NCBI RefSeq assembly: GCF_051401765.1
Contig: NW_027480423.1
Location: forward strand, 6,634,001 to 6,698,000
Origin: Calliopsis andreniformis
Lineage: Eukaryota; Arthropoda; Insecta; Hymenoptera; Andrenidae
Direction of reading: 5' to 3'
DNA length: 64,000 nt
The translations under genes were made by a program, and so were the position numbers. This document shows, piece after piece, positions 39,929 to 53,109 of the stretch. The notes under the pieces were generated by a model. The model ran no database searches. It saw nothing but the letters and a program-made list of their open reading frames with translations, and was not told where the DNA came from. Each line of letters opens with the position of its first letter. The first letter of the stretch is position 1.

Positions 39929-41780
39929 GTATTTTATGCATCAGGCGTAGGCTTCTAAGGCCGTAGCTATTCGATATGGTGGAGCACCGCCCTAGAGTGA
40001 TGCCTAGGTTGCTCGGAACGCAGAAATGACCACTACTTTCACACAGTTTGCAATTATTCATTTAATACGATGGAAAAGCTGTTGTATTTATATCGTATTT
40101 TATTCTTCTGGTGTTGACTTCTTAGGCCCTAACTATTCGATCTGGTGGAACAACGCCGTTGAGTGAAGCCTAGGTTGCCCGGAACGTAGAAATGACCATT
40201 ACTTTCACACTGTTTGCAATTATTCCTTTTATACCATGGAAAAGCTGTTGTATTTATATCGTATTCTATGCTTCTGGCGTTGACTTCTAAGGACCTAACT
40301 ATTCGATCTGGTGGAGCAACGCCCTAGAGTGAAGCCTAGGTTGCACGGAATATAGAAATGGTCATAACTTTCACACTGGTTGCAATTATTCGTTTTCTGC
40401 GATGGAAAAACTGTTGTATTTATATTGTATTTTATGCTTCTGGCGTTCACTTCTTAGGGCCTAACTATTCGATCTGATGGAACAATGCCCTAGGGTGAAG
40501 CCTAGGTTGCCCGGAACGTAAACATGACCATAACTTTCACACGGGCTGCAATTATTCCTGTTATAGGATGGAAAGACTGTTGTATTTATATTGTATCTAA
40601 TGCTGCTGGCGATCACTTCCTAGGCCCTAACTATGCGATCTGGTGGAACAACGCCCTTGAGTGAAGCCTAGGTTGCCCGGAACTTAGAAATGACCATTAC
40701 TTTCACACTGTTTGCAAATATACATTATATACGATGGAAAAGCTGTTGTATTTATATTGTATTTTAAGCTCCTGGCGTTGACTTCTAAGGCCGTAGTTAT
40801 TAGATGTGGCGGAGCAACGACCTAGTGTGACGGCTAGATTGCCCGGAACGTAGAAATGGCCATTACTTTCACAATGTTTGCAATTATTCATTTTATACGA
40901 TGGAAAAACTGTTGTACTTATATTGTATTTTATGCTTCTGGCGATGAATCCTAAGTCCCTGACTATGCGATCTGATGGAGCAACGCTCCAGAGTGAAGCG
41001 TAGGTTGTCCGGAACGTATAAGTGACCATAACTTTCACTCTGGTTGCAATTATTCGTTTTATACGATGGAAAAGCTGTTGTATTTATATCGTATTTTATG
41101 CTTCTGGCGTTGACTTCTTAGGCCCTAACTATTCGATCTGGTGGAACAACGCCCTAGAGTGAAGCCTAGGTTGCCTGGAACGTAGAAAGGACCATAACTT
41201 TCACACTGGTTGCTATTATTCGTTTTATGCGATGGAAAAACTGTTATATTTATATTGTATTTTATGCTTCTGGCGTTGACTTCTTAGGCCCTAGCTATTC
41301 GATCTGGTGGAACAACGCCCTAGTGTGAAGCATAGTTTGCCTGGAACGTAGAAATGACCATCACTTTCACACGGGCTGCAATTATTCCTGTTATAGGATG
41401 GAAAGACTGTTGTATTTATATTGTATCTAATGCTTCTGGCGATCACTTCCTAGGCCCTAACTATGCGATCTGGTGGAACAACGCCCTCGGGTGTAGCCCA
41501 GGTTGCCCGGAACGTAGAAATGACCATAACTTTTACACTGGTAGCAATTATTCGTTTTATACAATGGAAAAACTGTTCTATTTATTTTGTATTTAATGCT
41601 TCGGGCGTTGACTTCTAAGGCCCTAACGGTTTGATCTGGTGGAGCAACGCCCTAGAGCGAAGCCTAGGTTGCCCGGAACGTAGAAATGACCATAACTTTC
41701 ACACTGGTTGCTATTATTCGTTTTATACGATGGAAAAGCTGTTGTATTTATATCGTATCTTATGCTTCTGGCGTTGACTT
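39929..41780. repeat. 1.85-kb block duplicated at 57,361-59,212
   Basis: The order of about 11 monomers is preserved between this block and 57,361-59,212 with a constant offset of 17,432 bp (105 x 166 plus 2). Rare shared words include aacttagaaatgacc, gcaaatatacattatatacg, gtgacggctagattgcc, gcgatgaatcctaagtccc and ttgtccggaacgtataagtg. Substitutions are few. On the right-hand side the block begins inside a chimeric monomer. Part of the same sequence also forms the 7-mer HOR at 45-48 kb. Confidence 0.9.
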
Positions 41781-41988
41781 CTGAGGCCGTTGCTATTCGA
41801 TGTGGTGGAAGAACGCCATAGAGGGAAGCCTAGGCAGCCCGGATCGTAGAAATGTCCATATCTTTCACACTGTTTGCAATTTTTCGTTTTATACGATGGA
41901 AAAACTGTTTTATTTATTTTGTATTTTACGCTTCGGGCGTTGACTTCTAAGGCCCTAACTATTCGATCTGGTGGAGCAACGCCCTAGA

Positions 41989-42980
41989 GTGCAGCCTAGG
42001 TTGCCCGGAACGTAGAAATGACCACAGCTTTCACACTGGTTGCTATCATTCGTTTTATATGATGGAAAAACTGTTGTATTTATATTGTATTTTATGCTTC
42101 TGGCGTTCACTTCTTAGGCCCTAACTCTTCGATCTGGTGGAACAACGGCCTACGGTGAAGCCTAGGTTGCCCGGAACGTAGAAATGTCCATAACTTTTAC
42201 ACTGGTTGCAATTATTCGTTTCATACAATGGAAGAACTGTTCTATTTATTTTATAATTTATGCTTCGGGCGTTGAATTCTAAGGACCTAACTATTCGATC
42301 TGGTGGAGCAACGCCCTAGAGTGAAGCCTAGGTTTCCCGGAACGTAGAAATGACCATTACCTTCAAACAGTTTGCAATTATTTTCTTTTATACGATGGAA
42401 AAAGCTGTTGTATTTATATCGTATTTTATGCTTCTGGCGTTGACTTCTATGGCCCTAGCTATTCGATCTAGTGGAGCAACGCCCTAGAGTGAAGCCTAGG
42501 TTGCCCGGAACGTAGAAATGACCATCACTTTCAAACTGGTTGCAATTAATCATATTATACGATGGACAAAATGTTGTATTTTTATTGCATTTTATGCTTC
42601 GGGCGTTGACTTCTAAGGCCCTAACTATTCAATCTGGTGGAGCAACGCCCTAGTGTGAAACCTAGGTTACCCGGAACGTAGAAATGTCCAGTACTTTCAG
42701 ACTGGTTGCTGTTATCCGTTTCATACGATGGAAAAGCTGTTATATTTATTTTGCATTTTATGCTTCGGGCGTTGACTTCTAAGGCCCTAACTGCTTGGTC
42801 TGGTGGAGAAACGCCCTAGAGTGAAGCCTAGGTTGCCCGGAACGTAGAAATGATCATTACTTTCGCACTGGTTGCAATTAGTCATGCTATACGATGGAAA
42901 AACTGTTGCATTTTTATTGTGTTTTATGCTTCTGGCGTTGACTTCTATGGCCCTACCTATTCGATCTGGTGGAGCAACGC
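41989..42980. repeat. Block collinear with 53,110-54,580
   Basis: Shared marks in the same order are gtgcagcctagg, aacaacggcctacggtgaag, accttcaaacagtttgc with ttattttctttta, aatgtccagtactttcagac, gttatccgtttcatacg and gatcattactttcgcactgg. The offset steps from 11,121 to 11,453 to 11,619. The right-hand block therefore has two more monomers at one place and one more at another. Only whole monomers differ. Confidence 0.85.
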
Positions 42981-44990
42981 CCTAGAGTGCAGCCTAGGTA
43001 GCCCGGAACGTAGAAATGACCACAACTATCACACTGATTGCTATTATTCGTTTTATACGATCGAAAAACTGTTATATTTATGTTGTATATTATGCTTCTG
43101 TCGTTGCCTTCTAAGGCACTACCTATTCGATCTTGTGGAGCATCACTCTACAGTGAAGCCTAGGTTGCCCGGGACGTAGAAATGACCATAACTTTCACAC
43201 TGGTAGCAATTACTCATTGTATACGATGGAAAAACTGTTGTACTTATATTGCATTTTATTCTTCTGGCGTTGAATTCTTAGTCCCTAGCTACTCGATCTG
43301 GTGGAGCAGCGCCCTAGAGTGAAGCCTAGATTAACCGGAACGTAGTAATGACCAGTACTATCACACTGTTTGCAGTTATTCCTGTTATACGAAGGAAAGC
43401 TGTTGCATCTTTATGGTATTTTATGCTTCTGGCGTTGATTTCTAAGGCCCTAACTGTTCGATCTGGTGGAGGAAGGCCTTAGACTGAAGCCTAGGTTACC
43501 CGGAACGTAGAAATGACCATTACCTTCACACTGTTTGCAATTATTCATTTTATAAGATGGCAAAGCTGTAGTATTTATATTGTATTTTATGCTTCCGGCG
43601 TTAAGTCCTATGGCCGTAGCTATCAGATGTGGAGCAGCAACGCCCTAGAGTGACACGTAGGTTGCCGGGCACGTAGAAATGACCATTACTTTCACAATGT
43701 TCGCAATCATTCATTTTATACGATGGAAAAACTGTTGTACTTATATTGTATTTTATGCTTCGGGCGTTGACTTCTAAGGCCCTAACTATTCGATTTGGTG
43801 GAGCAACGCCCTACAGTGAAGCCTAGGTTGCCCGGAACGTAGAAATGACCAGTACTTTCACACTGGTTACAGTTATTCGTTTTATACAATGGAAAAACTG
43901 TTCTATTTATTTTGCATTTTATGCTTCGGGCGTTGACTTCTAAGGCCCTAACTATTCGATCTGGTGGAGCAACGCCCTAGAGTGAAGCCTAGGTTGCCCG
44001 GAACGTAGAAATGACCGTAACTTTCACACTGGTTGCTATTATTCGTTTTACACGATGGAAAAACTGTTCTTCTTATTTTGTATTTTATGCATCGGGCGTT
44101 GACTTCTAAGGCCCTAACTATTCAATCTATTGGAGCAACGCCCTAGGGTGAAGCCTAGGTTGCACGGAAAGTAGAAATGACGTTAACTTTCACACTGGTT
44201 GCTATTATTCGTTCTATACGATGGAAAATCTGTTATATTTATATTGTATTTTATGCTTCTGGCGGTGATTTCTTAGGCCCTAACTATTCAATCTGGTGGA
44301 ACAACGCCATAGAGTGAGGCCTAGGTTACCCGGAACGTAGAAATGACCAGTACTTTCACACTGTTTGCAGTTATTCCTGCTATACGATGGAAAAACTGTT
44401 GCATCTTTATTGAATTTTATGCTTCTGGCGCTGACTTCTAAGGCCCTAACTATTCTATCTGGTGGATCAAGGCCCTAGAGTGAAGCCTGGTTTGCTCGGA
44501 ATGTAGAAATGACCATAACATTCACACTGGTTGAAATTATTCGTTTTATACGATGGAAAAACTGTTATATTTATATTGAATTTTATGCTTCTGGCGTTGA
44601 TTTCTTAGGCCCTAACTATTCAATCTGTGGGAACAACGCCCTAGGGTGAAGCCTTGGTTGCCCGGAACGTAGAAATGACCATAACTTTTACACTGGTAGC
44701 AATTATTCGTTTTATACAATGGAAAAACTGTTGTATTTATATTGGATATTTATGCTTCTGGCGTTCACTTCTTGGCACTAAATATTCGATATGGTGGAAA
44801 AACGCACTAGGGTGTAGCCTAGGTTGCCCGGAACGTAGAAATGACCATAACTTTTACACTGGTAGCAATTATTCGTTTTATACAATGGAAAAACCGCTCT
44901 ATTTATTTTGTGTTTTATGCTTCGGGCGTTGACTTCTAAGGCCCTAACTATTCGATCTGGTGGAGCAACGCCCTAGAGTGAAGCCTAGGT
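42981..44990. repeat. Diverged satellite with an island of left-end monomers
   Basis: Monomers at about 43,320-43,700 carry many private changes, for example attaaccggaacgtagtaat, cgaaggaaagctgttg (two bases short) and ggagcagcaacgcc. From about 44,300 to 44,640 two monomers match the left-end triplet type: agtactttcacactgtttgc with attcctgctatacg and tattgaatttta, then acattcacactggttgaa. A monomer with cttcttggcactaaat follows at 44,765. No gene was found. Confidence 0.8.
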
Positions 44991-47900
44991 TGCTCGGGAT
45001 ATAGAAATGACCATAACTTTCACACTGGTTGCAATTATTCGTTTTCTGCGATGGAAAAACTGTTGTATTTATATTGTATTTTATGCTTCTGGCGTTCAAT
45101 TCTTAGGGCCTAACTATTCGATCTGATGGAACAATGCCCTAGGGTGAAGCCTAGGTTGCCAGGAACGTAAACATGACCATAACTTTCACACGGGCTACAA
45201 TTATTCCTGTTATAGGATGGAAAGACTGTTGTATTTATATTGTATCTAATGCTTCTGGCGATCACTTCCTAGGCCCTAACTATGCGATCTGGCGGAACAA
45301 CGCCCTCGGGTGTAGCCTAGGTTGCCCGGAACTTAGAAATGACCATTACTTTCACACTGATTGCAAATATACATTATATACGATGGAAAAGCTGTTGTAT
45401 TTATATTGTATTTTATGCTCCTGGCGTTGACTTCTAAGGCCGTAGTTATTAGATGTGGCGGAGCAACGACCTAGTGTGACGGCTAGATTGCCCGGAACGT
45501 AGAAATGGCCATTACTTTCACAATGTTTGCAATTATTCATTTTATACGATGGAAAAACTGTTGTACTTATATTGTATTTTATGCTTCTGGCGATGAATCC
45601 TAAGTCCCTAACTATGCGATCTGATGGAGCAACACTCCAGAGTGAAGCGTAGGTTGTCCGGAACGTATAAGTGACCATAACTTTCACTCTGGTTGCAATT
45701 ATTCGTTTTATACGATGGAGAAGCTGTTGTATTTATATCGTATTTTATGCTTCTGGCGTTGACTTCTTAGGCCCTAACTATTCGATCTGGTGGAACAACG
45801 CCCTAGAGTGAAGCCTAGGTTGCCTGGAACGTAGAAAGGACCATAACTTTCACACTGGTTGCTATTATTCGTTTTATGCGATGGAAAAACTCTTATATTT
45901 ATATTGTATTTTATGCTTCTGGCGTTGACTTCTTAGGCCCTAGCTATTCGATCTGGTGGAACAACGCCCTAGTGTGAAGCCTAGTTTGCCTGGAACGTAG
46001 AAATGACCATCACTTTCACACTGATTGCAAATATACATTATATACGATGGAAAAGCTGTTGTATTTATATCGTATTCTATGCTTCTGGCGTTGACTTCTA
46101 AGGACCTAACTATTCGATCTGGTGGAGCAACGCCCTAGAGTGAAGCCTAGGTTGCTCGGGATATAGAAATGACCATAACTTTCACACTGGTTGCAATTAT
46201 TCGTTTTCTGCGATGGAAAAACTGTTGTATTTATATTGTATTTTATGCTCCTGGCGTTCAATTCTTAGGGCCTAACTATTCGATCTGATGGAACAATGCC
46301 CTAGGGTGAAGCCTAGGTTGCCAGGAACGTAAACATGACCATAACTTTCACACGGGCTACAATTATTCCTGTTATAGGATGGAAAGACTGTTGTATTTAT
46401 ATTGTATCTAATGCTTCTGGCGATCACTTCCTAGGCCCTAACTATGCGATCTGGCGGAACAACGCCCTCGGGTGTAGCCTAGGTTGCCCGGAACTTAGAA
46501 ATGACCATTACTTTCACACTGATTGCAAATATACATTATATACGATGGAAAAGCTGTTGTATTTATATTGTATTTTATGCTCCTGGCGTTGACTTCTAAG
46601 GCCGTAGTTATTAGATGTGGCGGAGCAACTACCTAGTGTGACGGCTAGATTGCCCGGAACGTAGAAATGGCCATTACTTTCACAATGTTTGCAATTATTC
46701 ATTTTATACGATGGAAGAACTGTTGTACTTATATTGTATTTTATGCTTCTGGCGATGAATCCTAAGTCCCTAACTATGCGATCTGATGGAGCAACACTCC
46801 AGAGTGAAGCGTAGGTTGTCCGGAACGTATAAGTGACCATAACTTTCACTCTGGTTGCAATTATTCGTTTTATACGATGGAAAAGCTGTTGTATTTATAT
46901 CGTATTTTATGCTTCTGGCGTTGACTTCTTAGGCCCTAACTATTCGATCTGGTGGAACAACGCCCTAGAGTGAAGCCTAGGTTGCCTGGAACGTAGAAAG
47001 GACCATAACTTTCACACTGGTTGCTATTATTCGTTTTATGCGATGGAAAAACTCTTATATTTATATTGTATTTTATGCTTCTGGCGTTGACTTCTTAGGC
47101 CCTAGCTATTCGATCTGGTGGAACAACGCCCTAGTGTGAAGCCTAGTTTGCCTGGAACGTAGAAATGACCATCACTTTCACACTGATTGCAAATATACAT
47201 TATATACGATGGAAAAGCTGTTGTATTTATATCGTATTCTATGCTTCTGGCGTTGACTTCTAAGGACCTAACTATTCGATCTGGTGGAGCAACGCCCTAG
47301 AGTGAAGCCTAGGTTGCTCGGGATATAGAAATGACCATAACTTTCACACTGGTTGCAATTATTCGTTTTCTGCGATGGAAAAACTGTTGTATTTATATTG
47401 TATTTTATGCTCCTGGCGTTCAATTCTTAGGGCCTAACTATTCGATCTGATGGAACAATGCCCTAGGGTGAAGCCTAGGTTGCCAGGAACGTAAACATGA
47501 CCATAACTTTCACACGGGCTACAATTATTCCTGTTATAGGATGGAAAGACTGTTGTATTTATATTGTATCTAATGCTTCTGGCGATCACTTCCTAGGCCC
47601 TAACTATGCGATCTGGCGGAACAACGCCCTCGGGTGTAGCCTAGGTTGCCCGGAACTTAGAAATGACCATTAGTTTCACACTGATTGCAAATATACATTA
47701 TATACGATGGAAAAGCTGTTGTATTTATATTGTATTTTATGCTCCTGGCGTTGACTTCTAAGGCCGTAGTTATTAGATGTGGCGGAGCAACGACCTAGTG
47801 TGACGGCTAGATTGCCCGGAACGTAGAAATGGCCATTACTTTCACAATGTTTGCAATTATTCATTTTATACGATGGAAAAACTGTTGTACTTATATTGTA

Positions 47901-48215
47901 TTTTATGCTTCTGGCGATGAATCCTAAGTCCCTAACTATGCGATCTGATGGAGCAACACTCCAGAGTGAAGCGTAGGTTGTCCGGAACGTATAAGTGACC
48001 ATAACTTTCACTCTGGTTGCAATTATTCGTTTTATACGATGGAAAAGCTGTTGTATTTATATCGTATTTTATGCTTCTGGCGTTGACTTCTTAGGCCCTA
48101 ACTATTCGATCTGGTGGAACAACGCCCTAGAGTGAAGCCTAGGTTGCCTGGAACGTAGAAAGGACCATAACTTTCACACTGGTTGCTATTATTCGTTTTA
48201 TGCGATGGAAAAACT
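44991..48215. repeat. Tandem 7-mer HOR (1,162 bp), about 2.8 near-identical copies
   Basis: The word tgctcgggatatag lies at 44,991, 46,153 and 47,315, exactly 1,162 bp (7 x 166) apart. The three copies differ by only a few substitutions where compared. The third copy stops at about 48,215, where gatggaaaaactgttg replaces gatggaaaaactcttat. A single fourth copy, without tandem partners, starts at 57,774. The monomer joining copies (45,974-46,139, and again 47,136-47,301) is a mosaic of three monomer types. The near-identity shows recent amplification. Confidence 0.95.
45974..46139. repeat. Chimeric junction monomer of the 7-mer HOR (repeated at 47,136-47,301)
   Basis: This monomer begins like the type at 58,756 (gcctagtttgcctgg, then atcactttcacac). 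It switches to the type at 45,350 (tgattgcaaatatacatta, tatacgatgg). It ends like the type at 57,615 (tatatcgtattctatgcttc, aaggacctaac). The second switch lies in gatggaaaagctgttgtat, which is common to both parents. The same mosaic stands between copies 2 and 3, so it was formed once and then amplified. Confidence 0.8.
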
Positions 48216-49299
48216 GTTGTATTTATATCGTATCTTATGCTTCTGGCGTTGACTTCTTGGCACTAAATATTCGATATGGTGGAAAAACGCACTAGGGTGT
48301 AGTCTAGGTTGCCCGGAACGTAGAAATGACCATAACTTTTCCACTGGCAGCAATTATTCGTTTTATACAATGGAAAAACCGTTCTATTTATTTTGTATTT
48401 TGTGCTTCGGGCGTTGACTTCTAAGGCCCTAACTGTTTGATCTGGTGGAACAACGCCCTAGGGTGAAGCCTAGGTTGCCCGGAACGCAGAAATGACCATA
48501 ACTTTTACACTGGTAGCAATTATTCGTTTTATACAATGGAAAAACTGTTCTATTTATTTTGTATTTCATACTTCGGGCGTTGACTTCTAAGGCCCTAACT
48601 GTTCGATCTGGTGGAGCAACGCCCTAGAGTGAAGCCTAGGTTGCCCGGTACGTAGAAATGACCATCACTATCAAACTGGTTGCAATTACTTGTTTTATAC
48701 GATGGATAAGCTGTTGTATTTATATCGTATTTTATGCTTCTGGCGCTGACTTCTTAGGCCCTAACTATTCCATCTGGTGGAACAACGCCCTAGGGTGAAG
48801 CCTAGGTTGCCCGGAAAGTAGAAATGTCCATAACTTTCACACTGGTGTCAATTATTCGTTTTATACGATGGAAAAACTGTTCTATTTATTTTGTATTTTA
48901 TGCTTCGGGCGTTGACTTCTAAGGCCCTAACTATTCGATCTGGTAGAGCAACGCCCTAGAGTGAAGCCCAGGTTGCCCGGTACGTAGAAATGACCATAAC
49001 TTTCACACTGGTTGCTATTATTCGTTTTATACGATGGAAAAACTGTTGTGTTTATATTGAATTTTATTCTTATGGCGTTGAATTCTAAGTCCCTAGCTAT
49101 TCGATCTGGTGGAGCAACGCCCTAGAGTGAAACCTAGGTTACCCGGATCGTAGAAATGACAAGTACTTTCATACTGTTTGCAGTTATTCCTGTTATACGA
49201 TGAAAAAACTTTTGCATCATTATTGTATTTTATGCTTCTGGCGTTGACTTCTAAGGCCCTAGCTATTCGATTTGGTGGAGCACCACACCAGAGTGAAGC
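48216..49299. repeat. 6-mer (996-bp) register shared with 56.3-57.3 kb
   Basis: The word ggcagcaattattcg occurs at 48,346 and 49,342 (996 bp apart), with a ggtgtcaattattcg monomer at 48,844 between them. At the right, ggtgtc occurs at 56,316 and 57,312 (996 bp apart), with ggcagc at 56,814 between them. The same 6-monomer cycle is thus present in two places, cut at different points. Confidence 0.8.
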
Positions 49300-52200
49300 C
49301 TAGGCTGCCCGGAACGTAGAAATGACCATAACTTTTACACTGGCAGCAATTATTCGTTTTATACAATGGAAAAACCGTTCTATTTATTTTGTATTTTATG
49401 CTTCGGGCGTTGACTTCCAAGGCCCTAACGGTATGATCTGGTGGAGCATCGCCGTACAGTGAAGCCTAGGTTGCACGGAACGTAGAAATGACCACAACTT
49501 TCACACTGGTTGCTATTATTCGTTGTATACGATGGAAAAACAGTTATATTTATATTGTATTTAAGCTTCTGGCGTTGACTTCTGAGGCCGTTGCTATTCG
49601 ATGTGGTGGAAGAACGCCATAGAGGGAAGCCTAGGTAGCCAGGATCGTAGAAATGTCCGTATCTTTCACACTGTTTGCAATTTTTGGTTGTATACGATGG
49701 AAAAACTGTTTTATTTATTATGTATTTTACGGTTCGGGCGTTGACTTCTAAGGCCCTAACTATTCGATCTGGTGGAGCAACGCCCTAGAGTGAAGCCTAG
49801 GTTGCCCGGTACGTAGAAATGACCATCACTATCAAACTGGTTGCAATTACTTGTTTTATACGATGGAAAAGCTGTTGTATTTATATCGTATTTTATGCTT
49901 CTGGCGCTGGCTTCTTGGGCCCTAACTATTCCATCTGGTGGAACAACGCCCTAGGGTGAAGCCTAGGTTGCCCGGAAAGTAGAAATGACCATAACTTTCA
50001 CACTGGTAGCAATTTTTCGTTTTATACGATGGAAAAACTGTTCTATTTATTTTATATTTTATGCTTCGGGCGTTGACTTCTAAGGCCCTAGCTATTCGAT
50101 CTGGTGGAGCAACGCCCTAGGGTGAAGCCTAGGTTGCCCGGAACGCAGAAATGACAATAACTTTTACACTGGTAGCAATTATTCGTTTTATACAATGGAA
50201 AAACTGTTCTATTTATTTTGTATTTTATGCTTCGGGCGTTGACTTCTAAGGCCCTAACTGTTTGATCTGGCGGAGCAACGCCCTAGGGTGAAGCCTAGGT
50301 TGCCCGGAACGTAGAAATGACCATTACCTTCACACTGTTTGCAATTATTTTCTTTTATACGATGGAAAAGCGGTTGTATTTATATCGTATTTTATGCTTC
50401 TGGCGTTGACTTCTTAGGCCCTAACTATTCGATCTGGTAGAGCAACGCCCTAGAGTGAAGCCCAGGTTGCCCGGTACGTAGAAATGACCATAATTTTCAC
50501 ACTGGTTGCTATTATTCGTTTTATACGATGGAAAAACTGTTGTATTTATATTGTATTTTATTCTTATGGCGTTGAATTCTAAGTCCCTAGCTATTCGATT
50601 TGGTGGAGCAACGCCCTAGAGTGAAACCTAGGTTACCCGGAACGTAAAAATGACAAGTACTTTCATACTGTTTTCAGTTATTCCTGTTATACGATGAAAA
50701 AACTTTTGCATCTTTATTGTGTTTTATGCTTCTGGCGTTGACTTCTAAGGCCCTATCTATTCGATTTGGTGGAGCACCGCCCTAGAGTGAAGCCTAGGTT
50801 GCCCGGAACGTAGAAATGACCATAACTTCCACACTGGTTGCAATTATTCGTTTTATACGATGGAAAAGCTGTTGTATTTATATCGTTTTTTATGCTCCTG
50901 GCGTTGACTTCTTAGGCCCTAACTATTCGATCTGGTGGTACAACGCCCTAGGGTGAAGCCTAGGTTGCCCGGAACGTAGAAATGACCATAACTTTTACAC
51001 TGGCAGCAATTATTCGTTTTATACAATAGAAAAACCGTTCTATTTATTTTGTATTTTATGCTTCGGGCGTTGACTTCTAAGGCCCTAACTGTTTGATCTG
51101 GTGGAGAATCGACGTAGAGTGAAGCCTAGGTTGCCCGGAACGTAGAAATGACCATAACTTTCACACTGGTTGCTATTATTCGTTGTATACGATGGAAAAA
51201 CTGTTATATTTATATTGTATTTAAGCTTCTGGCGTTGACTTCTGAGGCCGTTGCTATTCGATGTGGTGGAAGAACGCCATAGAGGGAAGCCTAGGTAGCC
51301 CGGATCGTAGAAATGTCAATATCTTTCACACTGTTTGCAATTTTTCGTTTTATACGATGGAAAAACTGTTTTATTTATTTTGTATTTTACGCTTCGGGCG
51401 TTGACTTCTAAGGCCCTAACTATTCGATCTGGTGGAGCAACGCCCTAGAGTGAAGCCTAGGTTGCCCGGTACGTAGAAATGACCATCACTATCAAACTGG
51501 TTGCAATTACTTGTTTTATACGATGGAAAAGCTGTTGTATTTATATCGTATTTTATGCTTCTGGCGCTGGCTTCTTGGGCCCTAACTATTCCATCTGGTG
51601 GAACAACGCCCTAGGGCGAAGCCTAGGTTGCCCGGAAAGTAGAAATGACCATAACTTTCACACTGGTAGCAATTTTTCGTTTTATACGATGGAAAAACTG
51701 TTCTATTTATTTTATATTTTATGCTTCGGGCGTTGACTTCTAAGGCCCTAGCTATTCGATCTGGTGGAACAACGCCCTAGGGTGAAGCCTAGGTTGCCCG
51801 GAACGCAGAAATGACCATAACTTTTACACTGGTAGCAATTATTCGTTTTATACAATGGAAAAACTGTTCTATTTATTTTGTATTTTATGCTTCGGGCGTT
51901 GACTTCTAAGGCCCTAACTGTTTGATCTGGCGGAGCAACGCCCTAGGGTGAAGCCTAGGTTGCCCGGAACGTAGAAATGACCATTACCTTCACACTGTTT
52001 GCAATTATTTTCTTTTATACGATGGAAAAGCTGTTGTATTTATATCGTATTTTATGCTTCTGGCGTTGACTTCTTAGGCCCTAACTATTCGATCTGGTAG
52101 AGCAACGCCCTAGAGTGAAGCCCAGGTTGCCCGGTACGTAGAAATGACCATAATTTTCACACTGGTTGCTATTATTCGTTTTATACGATGGAAAAACTGT

Positions 52201-53105
52201 TGTATTTATATTGTATTTTATTCTTATGGCGTTGAATTCTAAGTCCCTAGCTATTCGATTTGGTGGAGCAACGCCCTAGAGTGAAACCTAGGTTACCCGG
52301 AACGTAAAAATGACAAGTACTTTCATACTGTTTTCAGTTATTCCTGTTATACGATGAAAAAACTTTTGCATCTTTATTGTGTTTTATGCTTCTGGCGTTG
52401 ACTTCTAAGGCCCTAGCTATTCGATTTGGTGGAGCACCGCCCTAGAGTGAAGCCTAGGTTGCCCGGAACGTAGAAATGACCATAACTTCCACACTGGTTG
52501 CAATTATTCGTTTTATACGATGGAAAAGCTGTTGTATTTATATCGTTTTTTATGCTCCTGGCGTTGACTTCTTAGGCCCTAACTATTCGATCTGGTGGTA
52601 CAACGCCCTAGGGTGAAGCCTAGGTTGCCCGGAACGTAGAAATGACCATAACTTTTACACTGGCAGCAATTATTCGTTTTATACAATAGAAAAACCGTTC
52701 TATTTATTTTGTATTTTATGCTTCGGGCGTTGACTTCTAAGGCCCTAACTGTTTGATCTGGTGGAGAATCGACGTAGAGTGAAGCCTAGGTTGCCCGGAA
52801 CGTAGAAATGACCATAACTTTCACACTGGTTGCTATTATTCGTTGTATACGATGGAAAAACTGTTATATTTATATTGTATTTAAGCTTCTGGCGTTGACT
52901 TCTGAGGCCGTTGCTATTCGATGTGGTGGAAGAACGCCATAGAGGGAAGCCTAGGTAGCCCGGATCGTAGAAATGTCAATATCTTTCACACTGTTTGCAA
53001 TTTTTCGTTTTATACGATGGAAAAACTGTTTTATTTATTTTGTATTTTACGCTTCGGGCGTTGACTTCTAAGGCCCTAACTATTCGATCTGGTGGAGCAA
53101 CGCCC
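49300..53105. repeat. Tandem 10-mer HOR (1,660 bp), about 2.3 copies
   Basis: The word ggcagcaattattcg at 49,342, 51,002 and 52,662, and the monomer with tacgtagaaatgaccatcac and cactatcaaactgg at about 49,810 and 51,470, repeat at exactly 1,660 bp (10 x 166). Copies differ by rare substitutions (for example ggtgaagcc against ggcgaagcc near 51,615). The third copy ends at about 53,105, where gtgcagcctagg begins. A displaced copy lies at 60,000-62,400 (offset 10,625). One upstream part (about 49,158 against 50,652) has a 9-monomer spacing, so the first unit lacks one monomer there. Confidence 0.95.
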
Positions 53106-53109
53106 TAGA

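Noticed and set aside
40703..41038. Open frames of 100-111 codons on either strand, recurring at 45,352, 46,514, 47,676 and 58,135
   Set aside because: They follow satellite copies exactly. Because 166 is not a multiple of 3, one frame runs through all three phases of successive monomers, so the conserved peptides reflect DNA repetition. Overlapping frames exist on both strands, and there is no ribosome-binding or splice context and no known domain.
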